64,000 nucleotides of DNA from Sphingomonas natans (GTDB lineage: Bacteria; Pseudomonadota; Alphaproteobacteria; Sphingomonadales; Sphingomonadaceae), in NCBI RefSeq assembly GCF_030546695.1, contig NZ_JAUOTP010000003.1:558001-622000 (forward strand), read 5' to 3'. Positions 34,164 through 43,619 of this stretch are shown here, piece by piece. Below the pieces are notes generated by a model. The model made no database searches. It saw only the letters and a program-made list of their open reading frames with translations, and had not been told where the DNA came from. The position numbers and the translations under genes were made by a program. Position 1 is the stretch's first letter, and the number at the start of each line of letters is the position of its first letter.

Positions 34164-37100
34164 GGCCGTTGCTCCGTCCGTGTGCGATTCCGACGCCGGT
34201 CGTCATCGTCCTGCTTCTTGCCCGTGGCCGGCCCAACCGGCGTCGCAGAGGTCAGCCCGCCGGCGCTCTCCCACAGAATCGGGTTGCCCGCGCTCGCGAC
34301 CGGATCGGTCACGATCGCGGGAGACTGCAATATGGACATGTCGATCGCCGCCGGCTGGGTGAAGCTGGGCAGCATCACCGTATCCCGCGAAAAGGTGATG
34401 AAGCTGCCATCGATCACGTCCCGAACGATCGCGGCGATCGGCAGAGCCGCCACCGGGTCCGCCGGCGGCGTGCTAGGGGGCGTCACGGGAGGGGTGACCG
34501 GAGGTGTGACAGGCGGCGTGACCACGCAGCTGTTGCTGGGGACGAACGCGCAGCCATTGACGACCGAGCGCGTCGAATAGCCCGCCAGCGACCCGCCTTG
34601 TGCGGACGCGAACCGGACGACGCCGAGCGTATCGCTGTTGGTCAGGAATCCGCTGGCGCCCTGAATACGGCCATAGATCAGGACGTTGAAGCCATCGAAC
34701 GCCTGCGTGCCACCGCGATTGGTGATCGACAGCCCGCCCGCCCCGGCGCTGAAGCCGGCCGCCAATGTCGCCGATCCCATATTCTGGATGACAATGTCGT
34801 CGATCGCGGACAGCTCGATTCGGCCCGCCTGAATGGCGCCCTCGGCGCGCGGCTGCGCGGCAGCGGCGCCGATCGCGGCGACCGTGTCGGCCGAGATCGC
34901 GCCGGCAAAGCTGGCGATGCTGCCCAGCAACTGCGCCGTTCCCGCCTCGATCCGCCCGGCCGTAATTGCAAGGCGGCCCGCCGGCGCACTGTCGGCGAAG
35001 ACGCCGATCGATCCACCGTCGGTCACCAGCCGGACGACACCGGCATTGAGGACCAGACTTTGCGCGGTCCCTGCATCGGCGAGGCGCAGATTGCCCGTCA
35101 CCGTGATCGTCCCAGGCGAGGCCAGAGTTAGCGCGCCGTTGGTTCCCGTGAGATTGGCGGCCGCGCCCGCCCCTATTCCGGCGACGCTCAGATCCCGCAC
35201 GGCGAGCGACGGGCCGGCCGTGACAACAATGTTTGCGGCTCGCACGCGCGACAGTTCGCCGGCATCCAGCGTGTAGCCGCTGCCGTCGGTCGCGCCGCCG
35301 AGGAGGGCCGGGCCGCCGCCCGTGACCGTGAACGCGACGGTCTGCGTGGCGGCGTCGCCGATCGAGGCATTGGCCCCCAGCCGGATATTGCCGCTCGAGA
35401 AGGTTAGGTCCGGGCCGCCTACCGATCCGGAGAGAGCGATGTCGCCCGCCAGGATCCGGGCAAACCGGGCGGCGTCAATCGGACCGGCAAAGCTCGCGGT
35501 TCCCGTAGTCGAGATCCGCAGCGCCCCCGCGCTAATTGGGCCACCGACGGTGACCGGGCCCGGCATCGCCGTCCCAACCGCATCGATGTCGATTGCGCCC
35601 GTATTGGCGGCGTCAGCGAGAAGGACATAAGCTCCGCTTGCGCGTCTGGCGGCAATGCCGCCCGTCGCTATGCCGGTCCGGGCGAGGAGCGCGACATTGC
35701 CGCCCGCCTGAAGGGTTCCGGTCGACACCTGCGCGGTGCGGCTCACGGCAAGGATGTCGGTGGCGGAAGTAACGGCCCCCGTCGTCACGGTCGCGCCGTT
35801 GGACGTGAGCGAGACGCTCTGAGCCGACAGCGCGCCCGTCGTGATCGCGCCGTCGGCCTGAAGGGTCAGCGAGGCGGGTGTGGTAACATTGCCGAGCGCG
35901 ATCGCCGTCCCGCTGTCGATCGCGATCCGGGTGCGCACATCGATCGCGCCTGTCGCGACGCCGCCGGTAGCGGCGACCAGAAGATTGCCGGTCGAAACGG
36001 GCCCGGCGGTTGCGAGCGCACCCCCGATCCGCGGCGGCGCGATCGTGCCGAGCAGGGCTGTGTTGAACGCCGGTTCGTTGTCGGCAAGGATCGCGGCCAG
36101 AGCCGCCGAACTCTGCAGCAGCGAAATGTTTCCGACGAGTGCCGTCTCAGCAGTCCCGGTCGCGACGCTTTGCAGCGTGATGTTGCCCGGAGCCAGCACG
36201 ACGAGGCTGGATGGCGTGGTGATCGCCCCGGCCGTGACGTTTCCGGATAGCGAAGCCAGCGCGGTCAACCCGCCGCTCGTGATCGTGCCGACGGTGAGAT
36301 CGCCCGCCGCGCCGAATTCCACCGCATAGGGATTGCCGGGCGCCACGCCACCGCTCGCGATTTCGCGCGTAACGACGTTGCCAATTCGCGCGGTGCCCCC
36401 GCTCTGCAATTCGATATACTCGCCGAGGAGGTTACCGGACGTGATGTTGCCGTAGGGGCCGTTGCCAAGATCGGTGCCATCGATATCGATATCGACGCCC
36501 GTGACGTTGCCCAGCGCGATGTCGCCGTTGGCGGCCAGAGCGACGTTGCCGCCCGCCTGGATGGCGCCCGTCTCCAGACGGGCTCCGCTGCGGGCGCTGA
36601 CATTGCTCGCCGAGGTTATCGTGCCCGTCGCAATGTTGGCGCCGGAAACGAGCGACACCGCTTGCGCCGAAAGCGCCCCGGCGGTGATCCCGCCGTCGGC
36701 GCGCAGCGAGAGCGACGCCGGGGTATCGACATCGGCCAGCGCGATCGTCGTGCCGCTGTCGATCAGGATACTCGTGCTGGCCTCGAGCGAATCCATCGTG
36801 GCGAAGCCGCCGGTGGCCGCGACCCGGAAATTCCCGGTCACGATCGTGCCGCCGACATTCAGCGCTCCTCCGAGACGGATCGGCACGATCGATCCCAGCC
36901 CGGTATAGGCGCGATTGAGATCGAACGTGCCGCTCGCGGGCAGGAAATCAAAACCCGTCGTCGCGGCGAGACTGATGTTCGAGATCAGGATCGATCCGTT
37001 GGAAAGGGTCCCGCTTGCCAGCGGCCCGGTCGATACGGCCCCAGGCGCGAGAAGCAGGATGTTGGGTCCGCCGAGCGACCCCGTCGTGATGCTGCCCGTG

Positions 37101-40100
37101 CGCGATGCGATCGCGACGACGCCCGTATTGCCGCTGACCGCGCTCGCGCCGGCGACGCCGCTGACACCGATCTGGGCGGTCGTCACGTTGCCGATGGCGG
37201 TCAGGCCCACGCTGCCCCCCGCCTGGATGGCCTGCATGCTGATCAGACCACCCGCGTTGACACTGTAGTCGCCGCCGACGCTGACATTGCCGCTCAGACG
37301 GTAATCGCCGCCGACGTCCGCATAGAAATCGCGCGTCACGTTGAGAGCGCCGGGATCGTTCGAAGGCGGCGTCCCTTCGCCATAGACGATGCTGCGCGTC
37401 GCCCGGAGCGTGGCGCTACCCAGATTCATCGCGCCGCCTGCGCCGATCGTAAGCCCGAAATCGCCGACCGCATCGACCGTGAGCGTATCCGCGGCAATCG
37501 CGCCGCCACGGACGAGCGCGCGCGAAGGTCCGCCGGGCGAGAGCGTCGCACCCGCGTTGAAGACGGTATAGGCGCCGAGCGTCGCATTGCCCGAGAGAAC
37601 GTCGAACGTGCTCCTGCCGGCGACCGTCGCTCCGGCTGAGGAGCTGGCCGAGGTGTCGACGGAGAGCGAACTGGTCCGGATCACGCCGCCCTGCGTGACG
37701 GCTATGGTCGCGGTGCCGCCATAGCCGGCGCCGTTCGTGCCGCTGCTGGCTTGCACGCTGCCGCCCCGTCCGCCGACGGTCATGCCGATACCATTCGCGA
37801 CATCGAGCAAACCGGTCACGCCAACCGCGATCGTACCGCCACGCCCATCGCCAGCGGTCGCGGTGCTGAAGCCGAAGGTGTTGCCGCCGAAGCCGCTGGC
37901 CCCCAAAGCGAGGCCGCCCGCCACGATCGTGCCCGCCGCTTCGATCGTGATCTGACCGCCGATGCCCGATCCCGCCTGCACGTTGAGGCCGGAACGGCCG
38001 CTGATCGCATCCACCGCGCCGTTGAAGGTGTTGGTGACGGCCAGCGTCCGGCCGACGCCCGCGCGGAGCGTGATCGTGCCGCCGATGCTGTCGCCCGGCC
38101 CCGCAGCCGGGAGCGCGTTGAAGACCGTGGCCGCCTGCCCCTGCGCGAACACGATCGCCGATCCGATCGTCAGGTTCGCGCCGCGCGCCTCGATCAGGAC
38201 GTTGCCGCCCCGCATCACGGTCGTCGTCGGATCGCTGCCGCCATAACCGTTGGCGCTGGCGCCGGCGCTCAGGTCGGCGACCGTGACCGCGCCCGTATCG
38301 GCGAGCAGCGTGAAGGTGCCGCCGGTCGCCGCGCCACCGATCTTACCCTGATCCTGGAGCTGACTGGCATCCGCGTTGAGACTCACGGCCAGCCCGCCGG
38401 TCGTGACCGATCCGCCGTTGAGCCCCGAATCCGGGTCCGTCTCGGCGACGACGCGCACGGTGCCGGCCGTGGCGTCGCCGCCATTTCCGATCGTTACCCC
38501 GCCTTGCGCCGTGGCGCTCAGGCGCGTGGTCGCCGAAAGCGAGATCGCGCCCGCATAGCTAATGACGCCGATGCTGCCGCCCGTCGCATCGCCGGCGGCG
38601 GAATTGCCGCTACCGCTGGCGGCATTGGCGCTGAGTTCGGTGCCGTTCGCTACGCTCACGCTTCCCCGCGAGCCGAGCAACTGGACCGAGCCGCCATCGG
38701 CATTGCCGCCGCTGAACGACGCCGTACCGCTGACAAAGCCGCCCGCCGCGTCGGCCGTGGCGGTGAGCGAATTGGCGAAGATCAGGCTGCTATTGGCGGA
38801 TTCAATGCGGATCTGGCCGCCCCGCGCCGCGCCCGCGTCTGCACCGGTGGCGGTGCCGCCGCGTCCGATCGCCGTCAGGATGCCCAAGCCGCCGATGGTC
38901 GTCGCCTGGGATCCGCTCTGAAACAGACGGATCAGCGACGCCTGCGCCGCGCCGCCGGTTGCACCGTTACCGCCCGTGGCCTTGGTCGACAGAGTGAGCC
39001 CACCGACGACGGCGGTCGCCGCCGTCGCGCCCGAGGACGGCGCCGACACCAATTCGGCCATCCCCGTGGTCGCGTCGCCGCCGATGCCGCCCGGTGCGGC
39101 GCCCCCGGTCGCCTCCGAACGCACCGACAGACTGCCGATCCGGATCGCCCCGTCGCTCTGCAGAAGCGCCGAGGCCGTGGCACCGCGCCCGAAGCCGCCA
39201 TCCCCCGAACCTCGCCCGACGCCACCGGTCCCGCTCGCGATCAAAGCCAGCGGACCGCCCAGCGACAGCGCCGCGGTTCCGATTACCGACGTGCGGGCGC
39301 CGCCGATACCCGAGGTGGCGCCACCCGAATTGCCGTAGCCGCCCGAGCCTGCCCCGCCGGTGACGGAACCGCCAAAGGCCGCCGAACTGATGCTGATATT
39401 GGCGGTGGTATCCGTCGGCGCGCCTACGGTGAGCGCGCCGTCGCTCAGAAACATCCGTGCCGTTCCGCTGTCGGCATTGCCGGCATCGCCCGTCCCGGCG
39501 GTCTTGTCGCCGCCGATCGCATCGGCCGACAGGACGAGGTTGCTGAGCGTGGCGGTCCCCGCCGAGGTGAAGGCGGCGTTGCCGAACGGCGCGCTGATCA
39601 TCGTGGCGGCGCCCGCCGTGCCGCCGCCGGCCGAGGCGCCGCCCGTCGTGAAGGTCGAGAGGATCGTGAACCCGGAGGTGAGGGTCGCGCCCGCAACCAG
39701 ATCGATCGTCGCCAGCCCGCCCGTCGCGTCGCCGCCGACCGAGGTTGCGCCGGACCCGCCCGTTCCACCGCGCGCGATGCCGTACAATTGCAGATCGCCG
39801 GTCGTGATGCTGGCGCCGGGGCCGCTTGTGGCGAGCGTGGTCAGATGCGCGTTGCCGCCGATCGCCGCGCCGCCCGAACTCGTCGCGGTCAGGAAGGCGC
39901 CGCCTTGTGCTTCGGTATTTAGCTGGAGGGACGTGGTGGCCGTCAGCACGCCGTCCGAGCGCACGACCACCGACGCTTCGCCCCCCGTCGCGAGCCCGTC
40001 ACCGGCGCTGCGGGCGTTGGCGCCGACGGAGATGGTCCCGCCGCTGCGAACCGCACCCGTGAAGATATCGATGGACGCGGTGCCGCCTGTCGCGGCCACA

Positions 40101-41734
40101 CTTGCGGACGCGGGCAGCTCGGCGCTTGCGCCAGCAAGAACGGCGATGTTGCCGTCCGCGCGAATCGTACCGCCGCTGTCGACGCCGAGAGCGGCGAAAC
40201 CGCCGCGGGCGGGAAGCGTACTATTGAACGTGTCGGCCGTTCCGGTCGCGCTGACAGTGATGTTCGCGGCCCGCAGGGTTGCGCCGTTCACGGCGCCGAT
40301 CTGCGCGTCGCCGCCTTGATGGAAGGGGAAGATGCTGGTTGGATAAGGAACATTGTCGACGGCGTTGGCCTGCGCGTAGAAATCGCCGGTCACGTCGATC
40401 GACCCGCCGGTCGCGTTGACCCGAACGATCCCCGGCGCGTTCGGGCCGAACGAGAAGGCGTCGAGCCGGCCGCCGACCCGCATTGTGCCGACGCTGATGT
40501 CGATCGCGCTGCGCGTTCCGCCGAAGAAGGCGGCGTCGCCGGCGAAGTTCAGATCGTGGAACGCGTTGGAGACCTGGATCTGGCCGCTGGCGCGCGCGAC
40601 GAACGGCGCGTTGAAGTTGCTGGTGCCGGTGCTGTTGTCCTGAACGATGATGCCAGCGTTGAAGATCGTCGGCAGATCCCGGATCTGGCCGCGCACGGGA
40701 AACCCGATCGAAACCTGATCGACGGCGAGGTTGCCGCCGGACACGAGATAGACCCCGCCGTTGGTGATGCTGACGCCGTTCGCGACGTCGAAGCCGTAGA
40801 AGCCGTCCGGCGCGACGACCATCGAGATCGCGTCGTTCTTGGGAACGGTGACGGCATAGATGCCGCGATTGTTGGTGGCGGCGCCGCTGCTCTTGTCTAA
40901 ATTCACGGTGCCGCGAAGCTGCAACGGGAAGCCGCCACCATTCGTGCCGTCGGTCCCGACGGCCACGTTGATGTCGAACAGGCCTTGATTGAAGGTCAGG
41001 GACGCCTGCTCCGCAGCGACGAACGCCGCGGCCCCGTTCACGTTGATCCGCCCGCGCGAAAACACAATCGGCGCCACGATCGCGACATACGAGTTGGCGT
41101 TGGTCGCGTTGATCGTGGCTTGGGAGAGCACGTTGACGATGCCATTCGGGCTGGCGGAACTGTCCAGCGTGAAGCCGGAGGTGAAGTTGATCGTGCCGGT
41201 GCCGCCGGTCGGGTCCGCGGTGGAGAGCAAGAGGCTGCCCACATCGAACACGGAGCCGTCGCCGATGACGATCCCGCCCGGGCTGTAGAACCACACCGAT
41301 CCGCCCCGCGAGACGACGTTGCCCGCGCTCACCAGCTGGCTCGTCACCTGCCCGTTGAAGGCGATCGGGCGCGATGGGTCGGCGGGAACGATCCGGTTGA
41401 GGACCGTGAAGTCTGGGCCGCCCGGCGTGCTCTGATAGATCGCCTGTGTGCCGGCATTCTGGAAATCGATGACCGCTCCCGCATTGCTCGCGGTGTCGGT
41501 GGGCGTGAAGTTGATCACCGCGGTCGGCGTGGTGACGGTGTAGATGTCGGTATTGGCAGTATTGAAGTCGGTCAGGACGTTGCCGCTGGACGTGGTCGGA
41601 GCGCCTGCATTGTAGGAATTGGGCGACGACTGCTGGGCATGTGCTGGCTGCGTCGCGGCGGTCGCGAACGCCAGCGTCGATGCGGTGAGGGCCAGCGCGC
41701 GCCGCGCGCGAGTCGTGAACGACGAAGCGGACAT
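34160..41734 (-). CDS. TpsA exoprotein (filamentous haemagglutinin-type, two-partner secretion)
   Basis: 2524 residues from the ATG at 41734, which overlaps the tpsB stop as TAATG and has GGAAGGA six bases upstream. A signal peptide (LALTASTLAFATAATQPAHAQ) is followed by the TPS secretion domain (about 35-300, including FTVLNRIVPADPSRPIAFNGQV and GGSVWFYSPGGIVIGDGSVFDVG). About 2000 residues of Gly/Ala/Thr-rich repeats predicted as a right-handed beta-helix come next. Near the C-terminus are Cys2395 and Cys2403 (C-x7-C), four VTPP repeats, a ~95-residue globular-looking tail and a very charged end (KKQDDDDRRRNRTRTEQRP). It is predicted to be a surface-bound or released fibre. A true RTX or toxin domain is not seen. 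Confidence 0.92.
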   Translation of the reverse strand: MSASSFTTRARRALALTASTLAFATAATQPAHAQQSSPNSYNAGAPTTSSGNVLTDFNTANTDIYTVTTPTAVINFTPTDTASNAGAVIDFQNAGTQAIYQSTPGGPDFTVLNRIVPADPSRPIAFNGQVTSQLVSAGNVVSRGGSVWFYSPGGIVIGDGSVFDVGSLLLSTADPTGGTGTINFTSGFTLDSSASPNGIVNVLSQATINATNANSYVAIVAPIVFSRGRINVNGAAAFVAAEQASLTFNQGLFDINVAVGTDGTNGGGFPLQLRGTVNLDKSSGAATNNRGIYAVTVPKNDAISMVVAPDGFYGFDVANGVSITNGGVYLVSGGNLAVDQVSIGFPVRGQIRDLPTIFNAGIIVQDNSTGTSNFNAPFVARASGQIQVSNAFHDLNFAGDAAFFGGTRSAIDISVGTMRVGGRLDAFSFGPNAPGIVRVNATGGSIDVTGDFYAQANAVDNVPYPTSIFPFHQGGDAQIGAVNGATLRAANITVSATGTADTFNSTLPARGGFAALGVDSGGTIRADGNIAVLAGASAELPASASVAATGGTASIDIFTGAVRSGGTISVGANARSAGDGLATGGEASVVVRSDGVLTATTSLQLNTEAQGGAFLTATSSGGAAIGGNAHLTTLATSGPGASITTGDLQLYGIARGGTGGSGATSVGGDATGGLATIDLVAGATLTSGFTILSTFTTGGASAGGGTAGAATMISAPFGNAAFTSAGTATLSNLVLSADAIGGDKTAGTGDAGNADSGTARMFLSDGALTVGAPTDTTANISISSAAFGGSVTGGAGSGGYGNSGGATSGIGGARTSVIGTAALSLGGPLALIASGTGGVGRGSGDGGFGRGATASALLQSDGAIRIGSLSVRSEATGGAAPGGIGGDATTGMAELVSAPSSGATAATAVVGGLTLSTKATGGNGATGGAAQASLIRLFQSGSQATTIGGLGILTAIGRGGTATGADAGAARGGQIRIESANSSLIFANSLTATADAAGGFVSGTASFSGGNADGGSVQLLGSRGSVSVANGTELSANAASGSGNSAAGDATGGSIGVISYAGAISLSATTRLSATAQGGVTIGNGGDATAGTVRVVAETDPDSGLNGGSVTTGGLAVSLNADASQLQDQGKIGGAATGGTFTLLADTGAVTVADLSAGASANGYGGSDPTTTVMRGGNVLIEARGANLTIGSAIVFAQGQAATVFNALPAAGPGDSIGGTITLRAGVGRTLAVTNTFNGAVDAISGRSGLNVQAGSGIGGQITIEAAGTIVAGGLALGASGFGGNTFGFSTATAGDGRGGTIAVGVTGLLDVANGIGMTVGGRGGSVQASSGTNGAGYGGTATIAVTQGGVIRTSSLSVDTSASSSAGATVAGRSTFDVLSGNATLGAYTVFNAGATLSPGGPSRALVRGGAIAADTLTVDAVGDFGLTIGAGGAMNLGSATLRATRSIVYGEGTPPSNDPGALNVTRDFYADVGGDYRLSGNVSVGGDYSVNAGGLISMQAIQAGGSVGLTAIGNVTTAQIGVSGVAGASAVSGNTGVVAIASRTGSITTGSLGGPNILLLAPGAVSTGPLASGTLSNGSILISNISLAATTGFDFLPASGTFDLNRAYTGLGSIVPIRLGGALNVGGTIVTGNFRVAATGGFATMDSLEASTSILIDSGTTIALADVDTPASLSLRADGGITAGALSAQAVSLVSGANIATGTITSASNVSARSGARLETGAIQAGGNVALAANGDIALGNVTGVDIDIDGTDLGNGPYGNITSGNLLGEYIELQSGGTARIGNVVTREIASGGVAPGNPYAVEFGAAGDLTVGTITSGGLTALASLSGNVTAGAITTPSSLVVLAPGNITLQSVATGTAETALVGNISLLQSSAALAAILADNEPAFNTALLGTIAPPRIGGALATAGPVSTGNLLVAATGGVATGAIDVRTRIAIDSGTAIALGNVTTPASLTLQADGAITTGALSAQSVSLTSNGATVTTGAVTSATDILAVSRTAQVSTGTLQAGGNVALLARTGIATGGIAARRASGAYVLLADAANTGAIDIDAVGTAMPGPVTVGGPISAGALRISTTGTASFAGPIDAARFARILAGDIALSGSVGGPDLTFSSGNIRLGANASIGDAATQTVAFTVTGGGPALLGGATDGSGYTLDAGELSRVRAANIVVTAGPSLAVRDLSVAGIGAGAAANLTGTNGALTLASPGTITVTGNLRLADAGTAQSLVLNAGVVRLVTDGGSIGVFADSAPAGRLAITAGRIEAGTAQLLGSIASFAGAISADTVAAIGAAAAQPRAEGAIQAGRIELSAIDDIVIQNMGSATLAAGFSAGAGGLSITNRGGTQAFDGFNVLIYGRIQGASGFLTNSDTLGVVRFASAQGGSLAGYSTRSVVNGCAFVPSNSCVVTPPVTPPVTPPVTPPSTPPADPVAALPIAAIVRDVIDGSFITFSRDTVMLPSFTQPAAIDMSILQSPAIVTDPVASAGNPILWESAGGLTSATPVGPATGKKQDDDDRRRNRTRTEQRP
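34475..34522 (-). repeat. Four tandem 12-base repeats encoding VTPP
   Basis: Four near-identical 12-base units within tpsA encode consecutive Val-Thr-Pro-Pro motifs just after the second C-terminal Cys. They form a stiff linker between the beta-helix and the C-terminal tail. Copy number may vary by slippage; a change of whole units keeps the frame. Confidence 0.85.
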
Positions 41735-43479
41735 TAGCGGTCCTTCCACGGAAAGAGCCGGGTCGTGAGCGACATCAGGATGCGCGTGTCGCCGCGCCGC
41801 GTTTGAAAGCCGGCGCGCTTGGTCGGCACCGCAGCGGTGAGATCAAGCCGTACCTTGCTGGCGAAACTGGTGCGGACACCGCCGCCCACCGACGTGAGCT
41901 TCTGAGGATCGCCCGTCGCCCCGCGATTCCACACCCAGGCAGAATCGATGAACAGGAAGGGCTGCATCACGAGATTGGTGCGGGTGGACGGTACGACCCG
42001 ATTGATCCGCAATTCGGCCGAAAAGCCCGCGCCGGTATCGCCGATGATCGTGCCCGGATCGTAGCCGCGCCCGATCGTATAGGTGCCGGCTGAAAACTCC
42101 TCGAAGCTGAGCAATGGGTCGAACGCATATTGAACGCGGGGCGCGATCGAGGCGCTCAGCAGCGGCGTCAACGCGAGTTCGGCGAAACCAGAGGCGCGGA
42201 CCAGGGTCGCTTCGGAATCCGCGTTCGACCGGCTGGGCCCGATGGCTCCGGGGACGAGCGTCCCGTCCGTCGCGTTGAAGATGCCGAGGCCGTGGCGAAG
42301 CTCCAGCGAATAGCCGCCGCGCCAGCGGGCCGGCGCGCGCTCGCGCACGTCGGTCCTATCGCCGTCGAGCCGCAGATAGGCGACGCGCAGATGGTCGCGG
42401 CTCAACAGCGTGCCAGCGAAGCGGACGTCCTGATCGACATAATCGAACCCGGCCGATCCGCGCAGGTTGGCACGCTGGCTGCGGAGGAACGGATAGGACG
42501 CCTCGCCCGTCGCGAAGAGAGTCCGCGCACGCAAGTTGCCGTTCAAGCGGATATCGGGCTTGGTCCACGCATAAGTGAAGCGGCCGGCGAAGGTCAGCCC
42601 TTCGGGACCGACGCGAAAATCGTGGGCGAGCTGCAGGATTTGCTGCTCGCGGAAATCCGACGAGGAGAACAACCCGATCGTCGTGCGATCGCCGAGGCCG
42701 GTGAGCCCATAAAAGCGGCCCGTCAGCTGACCGCTGAACCGCCCGGTGCTGCGCGCCGCGAAATTCTGGATGTTGAGATCCGCCTCGAACGGCGTGCGCG
42801 TGACGATCACATCGCCGAGAAGCTCGCCCGGCTTTTCGCCGGTGGGCCGAAGAACGAGCCGCACATCATAACCGGGCATGTCGCGGGCGAGCAGCAAATA
42901 GCGCTCGGCCGAGAAGCGGTTGAACACCGGATCGGCCGTCAGCTTGTTCAGATAGCCCGCGATCAATTGCTCGTTTCGGCCGGCATCGCCACGCACCCGG
43001 ACGGCGGCAAGCCGCGCGTAAAGCACCTCGAATATGACCACGCCGTTTTCGATCTTCTGCGTTGGCACCTGGATGGCGGCCAGATAGCCTTTCTGCCGCA
43101 GCAGCGTCGCGGCGGCGTCGCGTATCTCGCAGATCGTCCCGGCGGGCCGATCGTTACCCAGATAGCGCTGGTAGACGGGCGCGAGTTCGGCCGGTGAGAC
43201 GGGTCCCAGATTGTGGAAGGTCGCGCCCGTGATCGCGATCCGCGCGTCCTTGTACGACGGATCGTCGAGCGGGCACGCCGCGCGTTCGATATCGCCCTCG
43301 ACCTTCAGCCGGGCGCCCTGCGCAGGCGGTGTCGTACCGGGACGCGTCACCTCTTCGCGGGTCGGGAGCCCGCCATTGGCCAGCGCGGACGGTGGCTGCG
43401 CCACGCGCTGTGCGCCCGCACCGTGACCCATGCCGACACCCCCAAGCACGGCGCATGCAAGCCCTGCATACCGTCTCAT
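41734..43479 (-). CDS. TpsB outer membrane transporter (ShlB/FhaC/HecB family)
   Basis: 581 residues. A signal peptide (ACAVLGGVGMGHGAGA) is followed by a short linker, POTRA domain 1 (about 75-150, FHNLGPVSPAELAPVYQRYLG) and POTRA domain 2 (about 155-230, YARLAAVRVRGDAG). A 16-strand beta-barrel completes the protein. The conserved extracellular loop-6 motif is present as IGRGYDPGTIIGD, and the last strand ends in LFPWKDR. It recognises the TPS domain of TpsA in the periplasm and passes it unfolded to the surface without ATP. It is the first gene of the operon; TAATG coupling to tpsA keeps the pair stoichiometric. Confidence 0.93.
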   Translation of the reverse strand: MRRYAGLACAVLGGVGMGHGAGAQRVAQPPSALANGGLPTREEVTRPGTTPPAQGARLKVEGDIERAACPLDDPSYKDARIAITGATFHNLGPVSPAELAPVYQRYLGNDRPAGTICEIRDAAATLLRQKGYLAAIQVPTQKIENGVVIFEVLYARLAAVRVRGDAGRNEQLIAGYLNKLTADPVFNRFSAERYLLLARDMPGYDVRLVLRPTGEKPGELLGDVIVTRTPFEADLNIQNFAARSTGRFSGQLTGRFYGLTGLGDRTTIGLFSSSDFREQQILQLAHDFRVGPEGLTFAGRFTYAWTKPDIRLNGNLRARTLFATGEASYPFLRSQRANLRGSAGFDYVDQDVRFAGTLLSRDHLRVAYLRLDGDRTDVRERAPARWRGGYSLELRHGLGIFNATDGTLVPGAIGPSRSNADSEATLVRASGFAELALTPLLSASIAPRVQYAFDPLLSFEEFSAGTYTIGRGYDPGTIIGDTGAGFSAELRINRVVPSTRTNLVMQPFLFIDSAWVWNRGATGDPQKLTSVGGGVRTSFASKVRLDLTAAVPTKRAGFQTRRGDTRILMSLTTRLFPWKDR

Positions 43480-43619
43480 CTCGACGCAACGCCCCCCAAC
43501 CGCTGACCCGATATGGCCTTCCGGCGTCTTTCGACTCCGTTAACCCTATCGCGCATACGGTTGCCGCTTTGGACCGGAAAGTCCATACCATAACCGACCG
43601 AAGCGACGTGGACGGTTGA

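Noticed and set aside
34475-34522. Short tandem repeat considered as a CRISPR or noncoding repeat
   Set aside because: It is in frame in tpsA, has no spacers, and encodes a proline-rich linker.
37751-39922. 723-codon plus-strand frame within tpsA, and other long antisense frames (e.g. 34169-35131, 39360-40319)
   Set aside because: They lie opposite the repetitive, high-GC tpsA gene and have Arg/Ala/Asp-rich shadow composition without motifs or ribosome-binding sites.
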